DNA of 64,000 nt from Pseudomonadota bacterium (GTDB lineage Bacteria; Pseudomonadota; Gammaproteobacteria; Steroidobacterales; Woeseiaceae), in NCBI GenBank assembly GCA_022560695.1, contig JADFSP010000003.1:62001-126000 (forward strand), in the 5' to 3' direction. The notes under the pieces were generated by a model. It was not told where the DNA came from. It did no database searches and saw nothing but the letters and a program-made list of their open reading frames with translations. A program made the position numbers and the translations under genes. Shown here piece by piece: positions 18,527 to 28,344 of this stretch. Within the stretch, counting starts at the first letter, position 1. Every line of letters starts with the position of its first letter.

Positions 18527-19702
18527 TCAGCGCAATGCCCTGATGCCCTCGTCAAGGCCTGCGATCGTCAGCGGGTACATGCGATCATCCATGATCTCGC
18601 GAGCCAGTTTGATTGACGGCGTGAAATTCCAGCGGTCTTCTGGTTCCGGATTGATCCAGATCGCTTTTTTGTAGGTGTTCAGCAGCCGCTTGATCCAGAC
18701 AGCGCCAGGCTCTTCGTTCCAGTGCTCGACGCTACCGCCGGCGTAGACTATTTCGTACGGACTCATCGTAGCGTCTCCGACAAAAATCAGCTTGTAGTCC
18801 GCGCCGTATTTATGGGTGATATCGAGTATCGGAATTCGCTCCGAGAGACGTCGGCGATTGTCCTTCCACAATGACTCATAGATGAAATTGTGAAAATAGA
18901 AATACTCCAGATGCTTGAACTCACTGCGCGCGGCGGAGAACAATTCCTCGCAAACTCGAATGTGATCGTCCATCGAACCGCCGATATCGAGACAAAGCAG
19001 AACTTTGACGGCGTTGTGCCGCTCCGGAACCATGCGGATGTCCAGAAAACCGGCATTGCGCGCAGTCTTGTCGATCGTATCTTCCAGGTCGAGCTGATCT
19101 GCCGCGCCTTCGCGCGCGAACTTGCGCAGTCGACGCAATGCTACCTTGATATTGCGCGTGCCAAGCTCCACCGAATCGTCCAGGTTTTTGTACTCGCGGC
19201 GATCCCATACCTTTACAGCCCGGCGGTTGCGTGATCCCCGCTGGCCAATGCGCACACCCTCGGGGTTGTAACCATAAGCGCCGAACGGAGACGTTCCGGC
19301 CGTGCCGATCCATCGACTGCCTCCTTCGTGCCGCTCGTCCTGTTCTTCGAGCCGCTCTCGCAGCGCCTTCATCAACTCGTCAAAACCGCCGAGCGCCTCG
19401 ATCATGTCGCGCTCCTCGGCGGACAATATCAGCTCCGCCTGGCGATTCAGCCAATCGTCCGGAACGTCCTGCATCATGTCGGCGAGCGAGTCCTCGACAC
19501 CTTTGAAGTAGGCCGCAAAAATGCGATCGAAACGGTCGAGCTTGGATTCGTCTTTGACGAGGCAGGTGCGGGAAAGAAAATAAAAATCATCGACGCTGTA
19601 ATCCGCCAGCCCGCACTTCATCGCTTCATGCAATGTCAGAAGCTCGGTAATCGACGTATTCATGCCGCCGTTGCGAAGCATGTAAAAAAACGGGATCAGC
19701 AT
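18527..19702 (-). CDS. VWA domain protein, CoxE-like
   Basis: This 391-residue protein has a C-terminal von Willebrand A domain preceded by a charged helical region. The metal-site motif reads LCLDIGGSMDDH, a DxGGS version of the DxSxS MIDAS motif that is usual in CoxE-like proteins. The MoxR-type AAA ATPase just upstream on the same strand is its expected partner; such pairs act as chaperone-like assemblers or metal inserters for a target enzyme. No target gene is recognisable beside them, so the role remains open. It has no signal peptide and no membrane segment. Confidence 0.82.
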   Translation of the reverse strand: MLIPFFYMLRNGGMNTSITELLTLHEAMKCGLADYSVDDFYFLSRTCLVKDESKLDRFDRIFAAYFKGVEDSLADMMQDVPDDWLNRQAELILSAEERDMIEALGGFDELMKALRERLEEQDERHEGGSRWIGTAGTSPFGAYGYNPEGVRIGQRGSRNRRAVKVWDRREYKNLDDSVELGTRNIKVALRRLRKFAREGAADQLDLEDTIDKTARNAGFLDIRMVPERHNAVKVLLCLDIGGSMDDHIRVCEELFSAARSEFKHLEYFYFHNFIYESLWKDNRRRLSERIPILDITHKYGADYKLIFVGDATMSPYEIVYAGGSVEHWNEEPGAVWIKRLLNTYKKAIWINPEPEDRWNFTPSIKLAREIMDDRMYPLTIAGLDEGIRALR

Positions 19703-19759
19703 AGACCCTTACTGCTGCCCCGCTGAACAACTGTGAATATTCATGAGCATACGACTTTA

Positions 19760-20614
19760 TTAGTGTCCCGACCGACGGTCCAGAAAAACCAGCCGCTCGA
19801 ACAGATGCACATCCTGTTCGTTCTTCAACAACGCGCCGTAAAGCGGCGGTATTGCCGTTCGATTGTCGTCGGACCGCAAGGCTTCAGGCGGAATATCCTC
19901 GGCCAGCAGCAACTTTATCCAATCCAGAAGTTCCGACGTTGACGGCTTCTTCTTCAGCCCCGGAACATCGCGTACCTTGTAAAAAGCATTCAATGACTCT
20001 CTCAAGAGTGTTTTCTTCAGACCGGGAAAATGAACATCGACGATCTTTGCCATCGTGTCCTGATCCGGGAACTTGATGTAGTGGAAGAAGCAGCGGCGCA
20101 GAAATGCGTCCGGTAATTCTTTCTCGTTGTTGCTCGTGATGACGATGATCGGGCGATGCGTGGCCTTGACCAGTTGCCTCGTCTCGTAAACATAGAATTC
20201 CATGCGATCAAGTTCCCGCAGCAGGTCATTCGGAAACTCGATATCCGCCTTGTCAATCTCATCGATCAGCAATACGGGCTTCTCTTCGGATTCAAACGCC
20301 TCCCAGATCTTGCCATGCTGAATGTAGTTGCCGATGTCATGCACGCGATCGTCACCCAACTGCGAATCACGCAGGCGTGCGACAGCGTCGTATTCATACA
20401 GACCCTGCTGCGCTTTGGTCGTCGATTTGATGTGCCACTCGAAGAGCGGCCTATGCAGGGAGTTCGCAATTTCGATCGCAAGCTGCGTCTTGCCCGTGCC
20501 GGGTTCTCCCTTGATGAGTATCGGCCGTTGCAGCGTGACGGCAGCGTTCACCGCCATCTTCAGGTCATCGGTGGCGATGTACGTGCTAGTGCCTTCAAAA
20601 CGGTCTTTTCGCAT
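19760..20614 (-). CDS. MoxR-family AAA+ ATPase
   Basis: The 284-residue protein is a single AAA+ module of the MoxR type. Walker A is GEPGTGKTQLA, Walker B is PVLLIDEIDKAD, sensor 1 is IIVITSNNEKELPDAFLRRC with the arginine finger region, and sensor 2 lies in the C-terminal lid. MoxR ATPases work with VWA proteins, and the gene for one begins 57 bases downstream on the same strand, so the two are very probably one operon. The client is not identifiable from this neighbourhood. Confidence 0.88.
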   Translation of the reverse strand: MRKDRFEGTSTYIATDDLKMAVNAAVTLQRPILIKGEPGTGKTQLAIEIANSLHRPLFEWHIKSTTKAQQGLYEYDAVARLRDSQLGDDRVHDIGNYIQHGKIWEAFESEEKPVLLIDEIDKADIEFPNDLLRELDRMEFYVYETRQLVKATHRPIIVITSNNEKELPDAFLRRCFFHYIKFPDQDTMAKIVDVHFPGLKKTLLRESLNAFYKVRDVPGLKKKPSTSELLDWIKLLLAEDIPPEALRSDDNRTAIPPLYGALLKNEQDVHLFERLVFLDRRSGH

Positions 20615-20715
20615 GATCGGGTCCGTAGTGGTCGTGCCACAACAGTCATCTTACCGCCTGACGAATACGGCACAAGAAGCAACGCCTGGATTCGCAGAGT
20701 TGACGGACGTTTATG

Positions 20716-23079
20716 TCAAGATGCGGGCGTGAGTGTCAGCGTGTGAAGGGTCTCGCCCGGCAGATACGGGCTCGGCCGGCCATGCACCCAGTCGTCGTGC
20801 CCCTGCCGGTAGAAATCAGACAACGGATGTCCGCTTTGCCCGGTCGGCATTTGCATGAGCCCGTTGGCTTCGTCGCCGGGCGATACCGAGAATCGCTCCG
20901 AAGCGCCAAAACCCGGACCTTGTGCCTTTGGCATGTCATGGTCGCCGCTCAACGGCTCGTGCGGCATATCCAGCCATTTCGACAAGGCCGGTACGGCGCG
21001 GCTCAAGGGATGCCGTATCAACGCCACGTTCAGTTCACCCCAGGTTCTTTCCGCCAGCGGGCCCTCGTAGTTGTGGTCGAGCCAGGCGATGTTCGCGCGA
21101 ACGGCCGCCACCAGGAGCGCGTGCCAGCTTGCGTATCTTGCCGGCAACATGTGCATGGGGCGCTCGGTCACGAGCGACCACAGCGGCGCCTCGAACTGAT
21201 TGCTGAGCAAGGGTTTGACGTCATCACCATAGGCGTCCCGCACCGAACCCATCAGGCCGTGAAAGACGACAGAACGAACCTCGAGCCGAAACGCCCGGAC
21301 CAGCCGATAGCCCGCGGAATCCGTGGCGGCGCGTGGGATCCACTCGTCGACCAGGCGCCGAAACTCGGTAAGTTCTGCATCACCGGCAATCGTATCGTCG
21401 TCGAGTACGGCCAGCAGTAATTCCTGCCACGGAGCGAGAAACAGCGCCCGATCGTCGAGCTGGATCCGCAGCATATCGCGTGCATCGAAACTGTCTTTTT
21501 CCGTCAGGCTGTCACGAATCTGCCGCGCCCGCGCGCCCAGATCATAGCCGCCATCACCGATCGTCGAAAGCGCATCGCCGTCGGCGACCCGTGCGTTCGC
21601 CGTCCAGATCCGCCCGCTCCCGGGGTTAACGATGCGTGGATAGTCGGCAGGATCGAGCCAGCCTGTCCAGCCGTGCACCTGACTCCAGTCAGCCGGCACC
21701 ATCGCATTGAATTCGGTTTTCACCGGAATCCGGCCCGCGATCGTCCAGCCGATGTTGCCATCGGAATCGCCCGTCACAAAATTCTGCGGCGGCATGCCGA
21801 TCGTATTTGCTACGTCCAGCGCGGCAGTAACGTTCTCCACCGTCTCCAGAGCGATGAGCCTTAGATTGACCGCTTCGGGCTTGTGCGCAATCCAACTGAC
21901 CGCGATTTCGCCATGCGGATAGTCAACGTCATCAACGGGGCCCCAGACTGTCTCACGAATCTCGAGGACCTGCGAACGGCCGCCCTTGATATCGATGACT
22001 TCGCGATACACATCGAAAGGCCGATCGCCATCGGCTGTGCGATACGTGCCGGGCCCCGATCCGGGCCGCACGACCACGGCATCGGACCAATCACCGTAGC
22101 TGTTCGTGTATCCCCACGCGATGTTGCCGTTGCTGCCTGCAACGACGAACGGCGTCCCGGGCAGCGTGACGCCGCTCAGGTCGATCTGCCGGCCGTCCGT
22201 GACGACGAGCCTGGCCTGGTAATAAATGTTCGGCGTCGAGAGCCCGAGATGCATGTCGTTCGATACCATCGCTCGGCCGGTCTCCGTCAATGCACCGCTG
22301 ACGGCCCAATTGTTGCTGCCATTGAGCGGTATCTTGCCCCGTTCCTGCGTCGGTGGCGCCGTGTCCACGACATCGCGGATCGAGAATTTGTCGGCTGACG
22401 GAATCGGTGCAACCGCTCGCGGTTCGCCCATCAACGGCGCATCCCATGGCGTACCCTCAGGGTACAGCCAGTCATAGACTTCTCCGGGCAGCACATTGTG
22501 TGCGAAGCCTCTGCGCACGTCGCGGCGGGCGCGCGCGTCATTGAGCTGCATGAACATCGCGTAGACCACGAGGATGCTGTCTTCAACCTGCCAGGCTTCC
22601 GGGCTGACGCGCAGCATCAGGTATTCGAAAGGCCGCAGCACGAGGCTGTCGACACCCGCGTTCACGCCCGCCGTGTAGCTTTCGAGGATGGCCAGATCTG
22701 CGGCTGAAGATTGTTCCAGCACGACATGCGCGCGTTGCCGGAAGCGGTGAAAGCGGTTGCGTTTGTCAGTTTCGAGCGCCACCTCACCGAAGATTTCGGC
22801 CAGCTCGCCAGCGGCCTGACGACGGATCAGGTCCATCTGGAAGAATCGATCCTGACCGTGCGCGAAGCCGGTCGCAAACGCCAGGTCCTCGCGATCGCTC
22901 CCCGTAATCGTCGGTATGCCCGCAGCGTCCCGCTCAATCGTCACTCGCGAATGCAGCCCTTGAACCCGCAGGTCCCCGCTCAATTGCGGCAGGCTTGCAC
23001 GCACAAGCAAGAACAAAACGACGGTCAGAACAGCAATACCCGCAAGCACGCTCAGCAACAGCCGTTTTATCACGGTCAT
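20716..23079 (-). CDS. Penicillin acylase family (Ntn hydrolase) protein
   Basis: This enzyme belongs to the N-terminal-nucleophile hydrolases that cleave amide bonds; members include penicillin G acylase and acyl-homoserine-lactone acylases. The 787-residue precursor has an N-terminal hydrophobic segment (about 6-27) for export or anchoring, an alpha-chain region with FATGFAHGQDRFFQMDLIRR, and the cleavage/nucleophile site GSNNWAVSG, in which Ser255 would become the N-terminal residue of the beta chain. Downstream VSNDMHLGLSTPN and GIPTITGSD fit the family. Its start overlaps the pyruvate kinase stop by 4 bases. Substrate cannot be told from sequence; quorum-signal or cell-wall amides are possibilities. 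Confidence 0.9.
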   Translation of the reverse strand: MTVIKRLLLSVLAGIAVLTVVLFLLVRASLPQLSGDLRVQGLHSRVTIERDAAGIPTITGSDREDLAFATGFAHGQDRFFQMDLIRRQAAGELAEIFGEVALETDKRNRFHRFRQRAHVVLEQSSAADLAILESYTAGVNAGVDSLVLRPFEYLMLRVSPEAWQVEDSILVVYAMFMQLNDARARRDVRRGFAHNVLPGEVYDWLYPEGTPWDAPLMGEPRAVAPIPSADKFSIRDVVDTAPPTQERGKIPLNGSNNWAVSGALTETGRAMVSNDMHLGLSTPNIYYQARLVVTDGRQIDLSGVTLPGTPFVVAGSNGNIAWGYTNSYGDWSDAVVVRPGSGPGTYRTADGDRPFDVYREVIDIKGGRSQVLEIRETVWGPVDDVDYPHGEIAVSWIAHKPEAVNLRLIALETVENVTAALDVANTIGMPPQNFVTGDSDGNIGWTIAGRIPVKTEFNAMVPADWSQVHGWTGWLDPADYPRIVNPGSGRIWTANARVADGDALSTIGDGGYDLGARARQIRDSLTEKDSFDARDMLRIQLDDRALFLAPWQELLLAVLDDDTIAGDAELTEFRRLVDEWIPRAATDSAGYRLVRAFRLEVRSVVFHGLMGSVRDAYGDDVKPLLSNQFEAPLWSLVTERPMHMLPARYASWHALLVAAVRANIAWLDHNYEGPLAERTWGELNVALIRHPLSRAVPALSKWLDMPHEPLSGDHDMPKAQGPGFGASERFSVSPGDEANGLMQMPTGQSGHPLSDFYRQGHDDWVHGRPSPYLPGETLHTLTLTPAS

Positions 23080-24512
23080 TCGGGCGCCTGGACTTTAAGG
23101 ATTTTCATCGCGTTGGTGCTGCCGCTTACACCGTCGAGATCTCCTTTCGTGAAAATCACGAGATCATCGACTTCGACCAGGTCACGTGACAACAGCGTCT
23201 CGAAAACATCGACGTACAAAGTGCGCATGTCGGTCGCAACTATTTCGAACGTCACAGGAAACACGCCCCGGTACATCGACACGCGACGGCTCGTCGCCAC
23301 ATGCGGCGTAAATGCGTAGATCGGAATGTCGGAACGGATTCGCGACATCCACAGTGTCGTAGCGCCGGATTCGGTCAAGGCAATGATTGCCTTGACCTTC
23401 ATATGGTTGGCCGTGTACATCACGGCCATCGCGATAGCCTCATCGACTAGCTTGAAGTAATCGTCGAGACGGTGGCTCGCACGACCGACCGGAAGCGGAT
23501 GCTTTTCGGCTCCTGTGCACACTTCGCTCATCGCGCGGATTGCTTCGACCGGATATTTTCCTACGGCCGTTTCCCCAGACAGCATCACGGCATCGCTGCC
23601 ATCCATGACGGCGTTCGAAACATCGGACACTTCTGCGCGCGTCGGAATGGGGTTTGTGATCATCGACTCCATCATTTGCGTTGCCGTAATGACAACTTTG
23701 AATTTGGTGCGTGTCAGCCGGATCAGTCGCTTCTGTATGCCGGTCAACTCCGCATAACCCATCTCGACGCCGAGGTCACCGCGCGCAACCATGATGACGT
23801 CTGCTGCATCGATGATCGAATCGATATTTTGGACGGCTTCGGCCCGCTCGATCTTCGCAACGATCAGGCCATGCCCGCCTGCCTCCCGAAACAACTTGCG
23901 CGCTTCGACGACGTCGTCTTCGCTGCGTACGAAAGAGACAGCCAGGAAATCCATTTCGAGCTCGGCGGCAAGGCGGATATTTTGCCGATCGATATCGGTC
24001 AGTGCCGGAGCTGACAGCCCACCGCCTTTCTTGTTAATACCCTTGTGATCGGACAGGATGCCGCCCGTGACAACGGTCGTGTGGATGCGCGTTCCCTGAA
24101 TGCGCTTGACCTCGAGCGCGATCATGCCGTCATTCAACAGCAGGACGTCGCCGGACGAAAGATCCTCGTGCAATGAATCGAATGCAACGCCGACGCCCTG
24201 TTCGGTACCATCCTCAACGCCCAGCTGACTGTCCAGGAAGAAAGCGTCACCATTGATCAGTTCAACACTGTGATCCCGAAAGCGCATGACGCGAACCTTC
24301 GGCCCCTGAAGGTCGCCCATCAAGCCGACGTCGCGGCTGCAATCCTGGGCCGTCGAACGGAGCACCGCAGCGCGACGCTTATGCTCTTCAGCACTGCCAT
24401 GTGAAAAATTCAGGCGGGCTACATCAAGACCTGCTTCGATCATCTTGCGCAGCGTCTTACGATCATCGGTCGCGGGGCCCAGCGTCGCGACGATTTTTGT
24501 TCGTCTCTGCAT
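23076..24512 (-). CDS. pyk: Pyruvate kinase
   Basis: Pyruvate kinase makes pyruvate and ATP from phosphoenolpyruvate. The 478-residue protein starts MQRRTKIVATLGPATDD and includes the GLDVARLNFSHGSAEEHKRR substrate region, the catalytic lysine segment IVAKIERAEAVQNID, MVARGDLGVEMG, and TATQMMESMITNPIPTRAEV. The C-terminal regulatory domain is present. The open frame extends 13 codons upstream but the ATG at 24512 aligns with the family. It belongs with pgk, gap and tkt by strand and content but is separated from pgk by the opposite-strand phoX-like gene. Confidence 0.97.
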   Translation of the reverse strand: MQRRTKIVATLGPATDDRKTLRKMIEAGLDVARLNFSHGSAEEHKRRAAVLRSTAQDCSRDVGLMGDLQGPKVRVMRFRDHSVELINGDAFFLDSQLGVEDGTEQGVGVAFDSLHEDLSSGDVLLLNDGMIALEVKRIQGTRIHTTVVTGGILSDHKGINKKGGGLSAPALTDIDRQNIRLAAELEMDFLAVSFVRSEDDVVEARKLFREAGGHGLIVAKIERAEAVQNIDSIIDAADVIMVARGDLGVEMGYAELTGIQKRLIRLTRTKFKVVITATQMMESMITNPIPTRAEVSDVSNAVMDGSDAVMLSGETAVGKYPVEAIRAMSEVCTGAEKHPLPVGRASHRLDDYFKLVDEAIAMAVMYTANHMKVKAIIALTESGATTLWMSRIRSDIPIYAFTPHVATSRRVSMYRGVFPVTFEIVATDMRTLYVDVFETLLSRDLVEVDDLVIFTKGDLDGVSGSTNAMKILKVQAPE

Positions 24513-24674
24513 GGCCGCGATTATTGCACAGGCATGTAGAAGCGGTCTCAATAATACCCATGGCGATTAACCGGGCTGCTATTGGTAATGGTTGTTACCT
24601 ATTGCCCCGATTATCTTCCCTCGGCGATACTGGGACGCTGTACGCTGCCGCTTTTCGTAACGCATGCGATTGAT

Positions 24675-26048
24675 ATGTTGAACCGACGTCGATTTTTGCA
24701 GGGCCTGATGATCGCAGCAACGAACCCCGTGCTGTCTCTGCCCGCTCACGCCGCTGATGGGCGAATCGGTGCACTGCTCAGCGACCCGGGTGAATTGCTC
24801 GACCTGCCGGAAGGGTTTTCCTATCACGTCATCTCGCGCGCCGGCGATCCGATGAGCGACGGCCTCGTGATTCCCGAAGCTCACGACGGCATGGCTGCAT
24901 TCGCAGGCCCGGACGGACGCGTCATACTTATCTGCAATCATGAACTCGGCCCGGCTTTCCGGAGCCGCAGCGCATTCGGCAAAGCGTTCGATAGCGTGCC
25001 GCAATCGATCAGGGACAAGATCTACGATCTGGGCGGCGGCAGGACGCCGGGCGCCGGCGGCACCACAACAACCGTGTACGACCCGGAGACCGGCAAGACC
25101 GAGCGGCAACACCTGAGCCTGGCCGGGACGGAGATTAATTGCGCCGGCGGCAGCACGCCGTGGGGCAGCTGGTTGTCGTGCGAAGAATGCTTCGAATCCC
25201 CGGGTTCGGAGTTGCAGTGGGGACGCTGGGTCACGCGGGAAAAATCGCACGGCTATGTGTTCGAGGTGCCCGCCTCTGAGACCGGCCTGGTCGAACCCCG
25301 TCCCATCAAGGCGATGGGGAAATTCGAACACGAGGCCGCGGCGGTGCATGAACCGACTGGCATCGTCTACCTGACCGAAGACCGGCACCACGGACTCTTT
25401 TACCGCTACTTGCCGGACGAGCCCGGACGACTGCACGCAGGCGGTCGCTTGCAGGCACTCGCAATCGAAGGCCGGCCCGCATTCTCAACACACAACTGGT
25501 CGAAGACGTCGGTGGTCGTGGCCGGACAAGCGCTGCGCACCCATTGGGTCAATCTCGATAATGTCGACGGTGAAGACAACGATCTTCGCTTGCGCGGCGC
25601 CGCCGCAGGTGCGGCAACATTCGCGCGTGGCGAGGACTTGTGTGTAGCCGACGGCGATATTGTTTTCACCTGCACGATCGGCGGGCGCGCCCGTCTCGGA
25701 CAGGTATTTTCCTATCGGCCAAGTCCACACGAGGGCCAGCGAGCGGAGAGCGAGGAACCAGGACGGCTCACGTTAATTGCCGAGTCGAGCGCGCGATCAC
25801 TTCTTCGGCATGCCGACAACATCACGATGGCGCCGTGGGGCGATCTCCTCGTGTGCGAAGACACCGGAGGAAGCCACTGCGGCATCATTGGGATACGCGC
25901 TGACGGCAGCCAGTACCATCTGGCCGACAATTCCTATTCGAATTCCGAACTCGCCGGCATTTGTTTCTCGCCGGACGGCCAGACGATGTTCGTCAATATC
26001 CAGTATCCCGGGACGACCCTCGCGATCATGGGCCACTGGCCCGATTAG
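24675..26048 (+). CDS. PhoX/DUF839 family phosphatase-like protein, Tat-exported
   Basis: The 457-residue protein begins [20 protein letters not shown], a twin-arginine-type signal, and its body matches the PhoX (DUF839) beta-propeller family. Landmarks are CNHELGP, the conserved [50 protein letters not shown] and [15 protein letters not shown], which supply iron and calcium ligands in known PhoX enzymes. A periplasmic phosphatase role is inferred from the family; DUF839 proteins are diverse. An open frame extends to 24582 but only the ATG at 24675 gives a proper signal. It converges on pgk, overlapping its end by 23 bases. I saw no clear Pho box upstream. Confidence 0.88.
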   Translation: MLNRRRFLQGLMIAATNPVLSLPAHAADGRIGALLSDPGELLDLPEGFSYHVISRAGDPMSDGLVIPEAHDGMAAFAGPDGRVILICNHELGPAFRSRSAFGKAFDSVPQSIRDKIYDLGGGRTPGAGGTTTTVYDPETGKTERQHLSLAGTEINCAGGSTPWGSWLSCEECFESPGSELQWGRWVTREKSHGYVFEVPASETGLVEPRPIKAMGKFEHEAAAVHEPTGIVYLTEDRHHGLFYRYLPDEPGRLHAGGRLQALAIEGRPAFSTHNWSKTSVVVAGQALRTHWVNLDNVDGEDNDLRLRGAAAGAATFARGEDLCVADGDIVFTCTIGGRARLGQVFSYRPSPHEGQRAESEEPGRLTLIAESSARSLLRHADNITMAPWGDLLVCEDTGGSHCGIIGIRADGSQYHLADNSYSNSELAGICFSPDGQTMFVNIQYPGTTLAIMGHWPD

Positions 26049-27207
26049 CTGCCGTCGCGCGTTTTTCGAGCATGGCGACGGCTGGCAGTTTCTTGCCCTC
26101 GACGAACTCAAGAAATGCGCCGCCGCCGGTCGAGATGTAGGAAATCCGATCCGCGATGCCGTACTTGTCGATGGCAGCCAGCGTATCACCGCCTCCCGCG
26201 ACAGAAAACGCGTCGCTCGCGGCAATCGCTTCGGCCAGCAATCTCGTGCCGTTGCCGAAATTATCGAATTCGAATACGCCCACAGGCCCGTTCCAGATGA
26301 TCGTGCCCGCACCTGCAAGTATGTCAGCGACACGTTCGCTGGTCTCAGGGCCGATGTCGAGAATCATTTCATCCGCGGACACGGCTTCGACCACCTTGAT
26401 TGTCGCGGCCGCGCCGGCCGTGAACTGATCCGCGACGACCACGTCGCTCGGTATCGGGATGTGCGCGCGATGATCGGCACCGGACATCAGTTTGCGGGCC
26501 ATATCGAGCATGTCGGGCTCGTAAAGAGAGCAACCGACGCCGTGACCGGCCGCGGCAATGAACGTGTTGGCAATGCCGCCACCGACGATCAGGCAGTCGA
26601 CGATGTTCGTCAACGTGTCGAGCACAGTCAGTTTCGTCGATACTTTCGAACCACCGACTATCGCAACCATCGGGCGCGCGGGACTGTCGAGCGCCTTGCC
26701 CAATGCATCGAGCTCAGCCACAAGCAGCGGCCCGGCGCACGCGACCGGCGCGTACTCGGTGACGCCGTATGTGCTCGCATGGACGCGATGGGCAGTGCCG
26801 AACGCGTCCATGACATACACATCGCAAAGCGCCGCCATTTTACGCGACAGCGCCTCGTCGCAGGCCTTCTCGCCTTTCAGAAAGCGGACGTTTTCCAGCA
26901 ACACGATGCCACCAGGTTGTATGTCGACACCGCCGATCCAGTCGCGCCGCAATGGCACGTCGCGATCGAGAAGTGTCGCAAGGTGTTCGGCCACTGGCGT
27001 CAGCGAGAACTTGTCGTCTGGCTCGCCCTCGGTGGGCCGGCCCAAGTGTGACATCAGCATGACTGCCGCACCCTCGTCGAGTGCCGCCCTGATGGTCGGC
27101 AGCGCGGCACGAATACGCGCATCGCCACTAACCTTGCCGTCAGCAATGGGAACGTTCAGATCCTCGCGGATCAGCACGCGCTTACCCGACAGGGCGATAT
27201 CGACCAT
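26026..27207 (-). CDS. pgk: Phosphoglycerate kinase
   Basis: Pgk transfers phosphate from 1,3-bisphosphoglycerate to ADP. The 393-residue protein starts [20 protein letters not shown], the family N-terminus, and includes [42 protein letters not shown] and the C-terminal nucleotide loop AGGGDTLAA. An upstream in-frame extension to 27252 would read through a palindromic repeat and is rejected. It lies 98 bases after gap on the same strand, that gap being filled by repeat copy B. Confidence 0.97.
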   Translation of the reverse strand: MVDIALSGKRVLIREDLNVPIADGKVSGDARIRAALPTIRAALDEGAAVMLMSHLGRPTEGEPDDKFSLTPVAEHLATLLDRDVPLRRDWIGGVDIQPGGIVLLENVRFLKGEKACDEALSRKMAALCDVYVMDAFGTAHRVHASTYGVTEYAPVACAGPLLVAELDALGKALDSPARPMVAIVGGSKVSTKLTVLDTLTNIVDCLIVGGGIANTFIAAAGHGVGCSLYEPDMLDMARKLMSGADHRAHIPIPSDVVVADQFTAGAAATIKVVEAVSADEMILDIGPETSERVADILAGAGTIIWNGPVGVFEFDNFGNGTRLLAEAIAASDAFSVAGGGDTLAAIDKYGIADRISYISTGGGAFLEFVEGKKLPAVAMLEKRATAANRASGP

Positions 27208-27210
27208 GTT

Positions 27211-27299
27211 AAAAACTGGGGTCGAACCGAAGTTTTTGCTTGGTGGAGTCATCTATTCGCCAGTTCCTACGAAAATCTTCGGTTCGACCCCGGTTTTTC
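27211..27299. repeat. GGGGTCGAACC inverted repeat, copy B
   Basis: The arm GGGGTCGAACCGAAG at 27218-27232 recurs inverted at 27277-27291, with A/T-rich flanks on both sides and one mismatch in the extended arms (27211-27232 against 27277-27298). The spacer is 44 bases. It occupies the gap between gap and pgk, two genes on the same strand, so a message crossing it would carry a large hairpin just ahead of the pgk start at 27207. Confidence 0.85.
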
Positions 27300-27305
27300 T
27301 GTCGC

Positions 27306-28319
27306 CTACTGCGCGTTGTGAAAGGCTATCGTCGTGTCCAGCATGCGATTCGAGAAACCCCACTCGTTGTCATACCACGCGCAGACCTTGACGAGGGTCC
27401 CCTGCATGACCTTGGTCAGAGTCGCATCATAAGTGGACGATGCCGGATCGTGGTTGAAGTCGATGGAGACCAGTGGTTCGTCGTTATAGGCCAGTACGCC
27501 CTTGAGATCGCCTTCGCTGGCGGCCCGCATCACGTCGTTGATTTCCTCGATGCTCGTCTCGCGCTCGGCGACGAAGGTCAGGTCGACAGTGGATACGTTG
27601 ATGGTCGGCACGCGCATCGAAAAGCCATCGATACGTCCATTCAGCTCCGGCAGCACGAGACCGACGGCCGCTGCCGCGCCCGTTTTCGTCGGAATTTGCG
27701 ACATGGTTGCCGATCGTGCGCGGCGCAGGTCCGAGTGGAATACATCGGTCAATACCTGATCGTTCGTGTACGCGTGGATGGTCGTCATGATGCCGTGCTT
27801 CACGCCAATTTTATCGTGCAGCGGCTTGATGAGCGGTGCCAGGCAATTCGTCGTGCAGGACGCATTCGAGATGATCGTGTCGCTCGCCTTCAGAATATCG
27901 TGATTGACCCCGTATACGATCGTCGCGTCAATGTCCTTGCCGCCAGGCGCCGAAATAATGACTTTCGACGCACCCGCTTCAATGTGTTTGCCGGCGAGCT
28001 CACGGGTGCGGAAAAATCCGCTGCACTCGAGCACGATGTCAACGCCGAGCTCACCCCAGGGCAATGTCGCGGGATCGCGCTCTGCGAGCACGCGAATACG
28101 ATCGCCGTTGACAATCATGTGGTCGCCCTCGACCTCGATCGTGCCGGGAAACCGGCCGTGAACCGTGTCGCGGCGCGTCAGGTGCGCGTTCGTGTGTGCG
28201 TCCCCAAGATCGTTAACGGCAACAATTGCGATCTCGGAACCCTTGTCGCTCTCGTACAGCGCACGCAGTATGTTTCGACCGATGCGGCCATAACCGTTAA
28301 TGCCGACCTTGATCGTCAT
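27306..28319 (-). CDS. gap: Glyceraldehyde-3-phosphate dehydrogenase, type I
   Basis: GapDH oxidises glyceraldehyde 3-phosphate with phosphate and a nicotinamide cofactor. The 337-residue protein opens with [20 protein letters not shown] and has the catalytic [12 protein letters not shown]. The ATG at 28319 has AGGAG seven bases before it; the longer frame upstream overlaps tkt and is rejected. It lies 25 bases after tkt, so tkt-gap form a unit. A Lys rather than a canonical Asp environment at the end of the second strand was not resolved, so NAD versus NADP preference is not called. Confidence 0.97.
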   Translation of the reverse strand: MTIKVGINGYGRIGRNILRALYESDKGSEIAIVAVNDLGDAHTNAHLTRRDTVHGRFPGTIEVEGDHMIVNGDRIRVLAERDPATLPWGELGVDIVLECSGFFRTRELAGKHIEAGASKVIISAPGGKDIDATIVYGVNHDILKASDTIISNASCTTNCLAPLIKPLHDKIGVKHGIMTTIHAYTNDQVLTDVFHSDLRRARSATMSQIPTKTGAAAAVGLVLPELNGRIDGFSMRVPTINVSTVDLTFVAERETSIEEINDVMRAASEGDLKGVLAYNDEPLVSIDFNHDPASSTYDATLTKVMQGTLVKVCAWYDNEWGFSNRMLDTTIAFHNAQ

Positions 28320-28344
28320 GTCTTTCTCCTGGTCAAGTGTTTTT

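Noticed and set aside
25777..27051. 424-residue open frame on plus across pgk
   Set aside because: It lies antisense to pgk; composition is typical of a shadow frame in GC-rich DNA.
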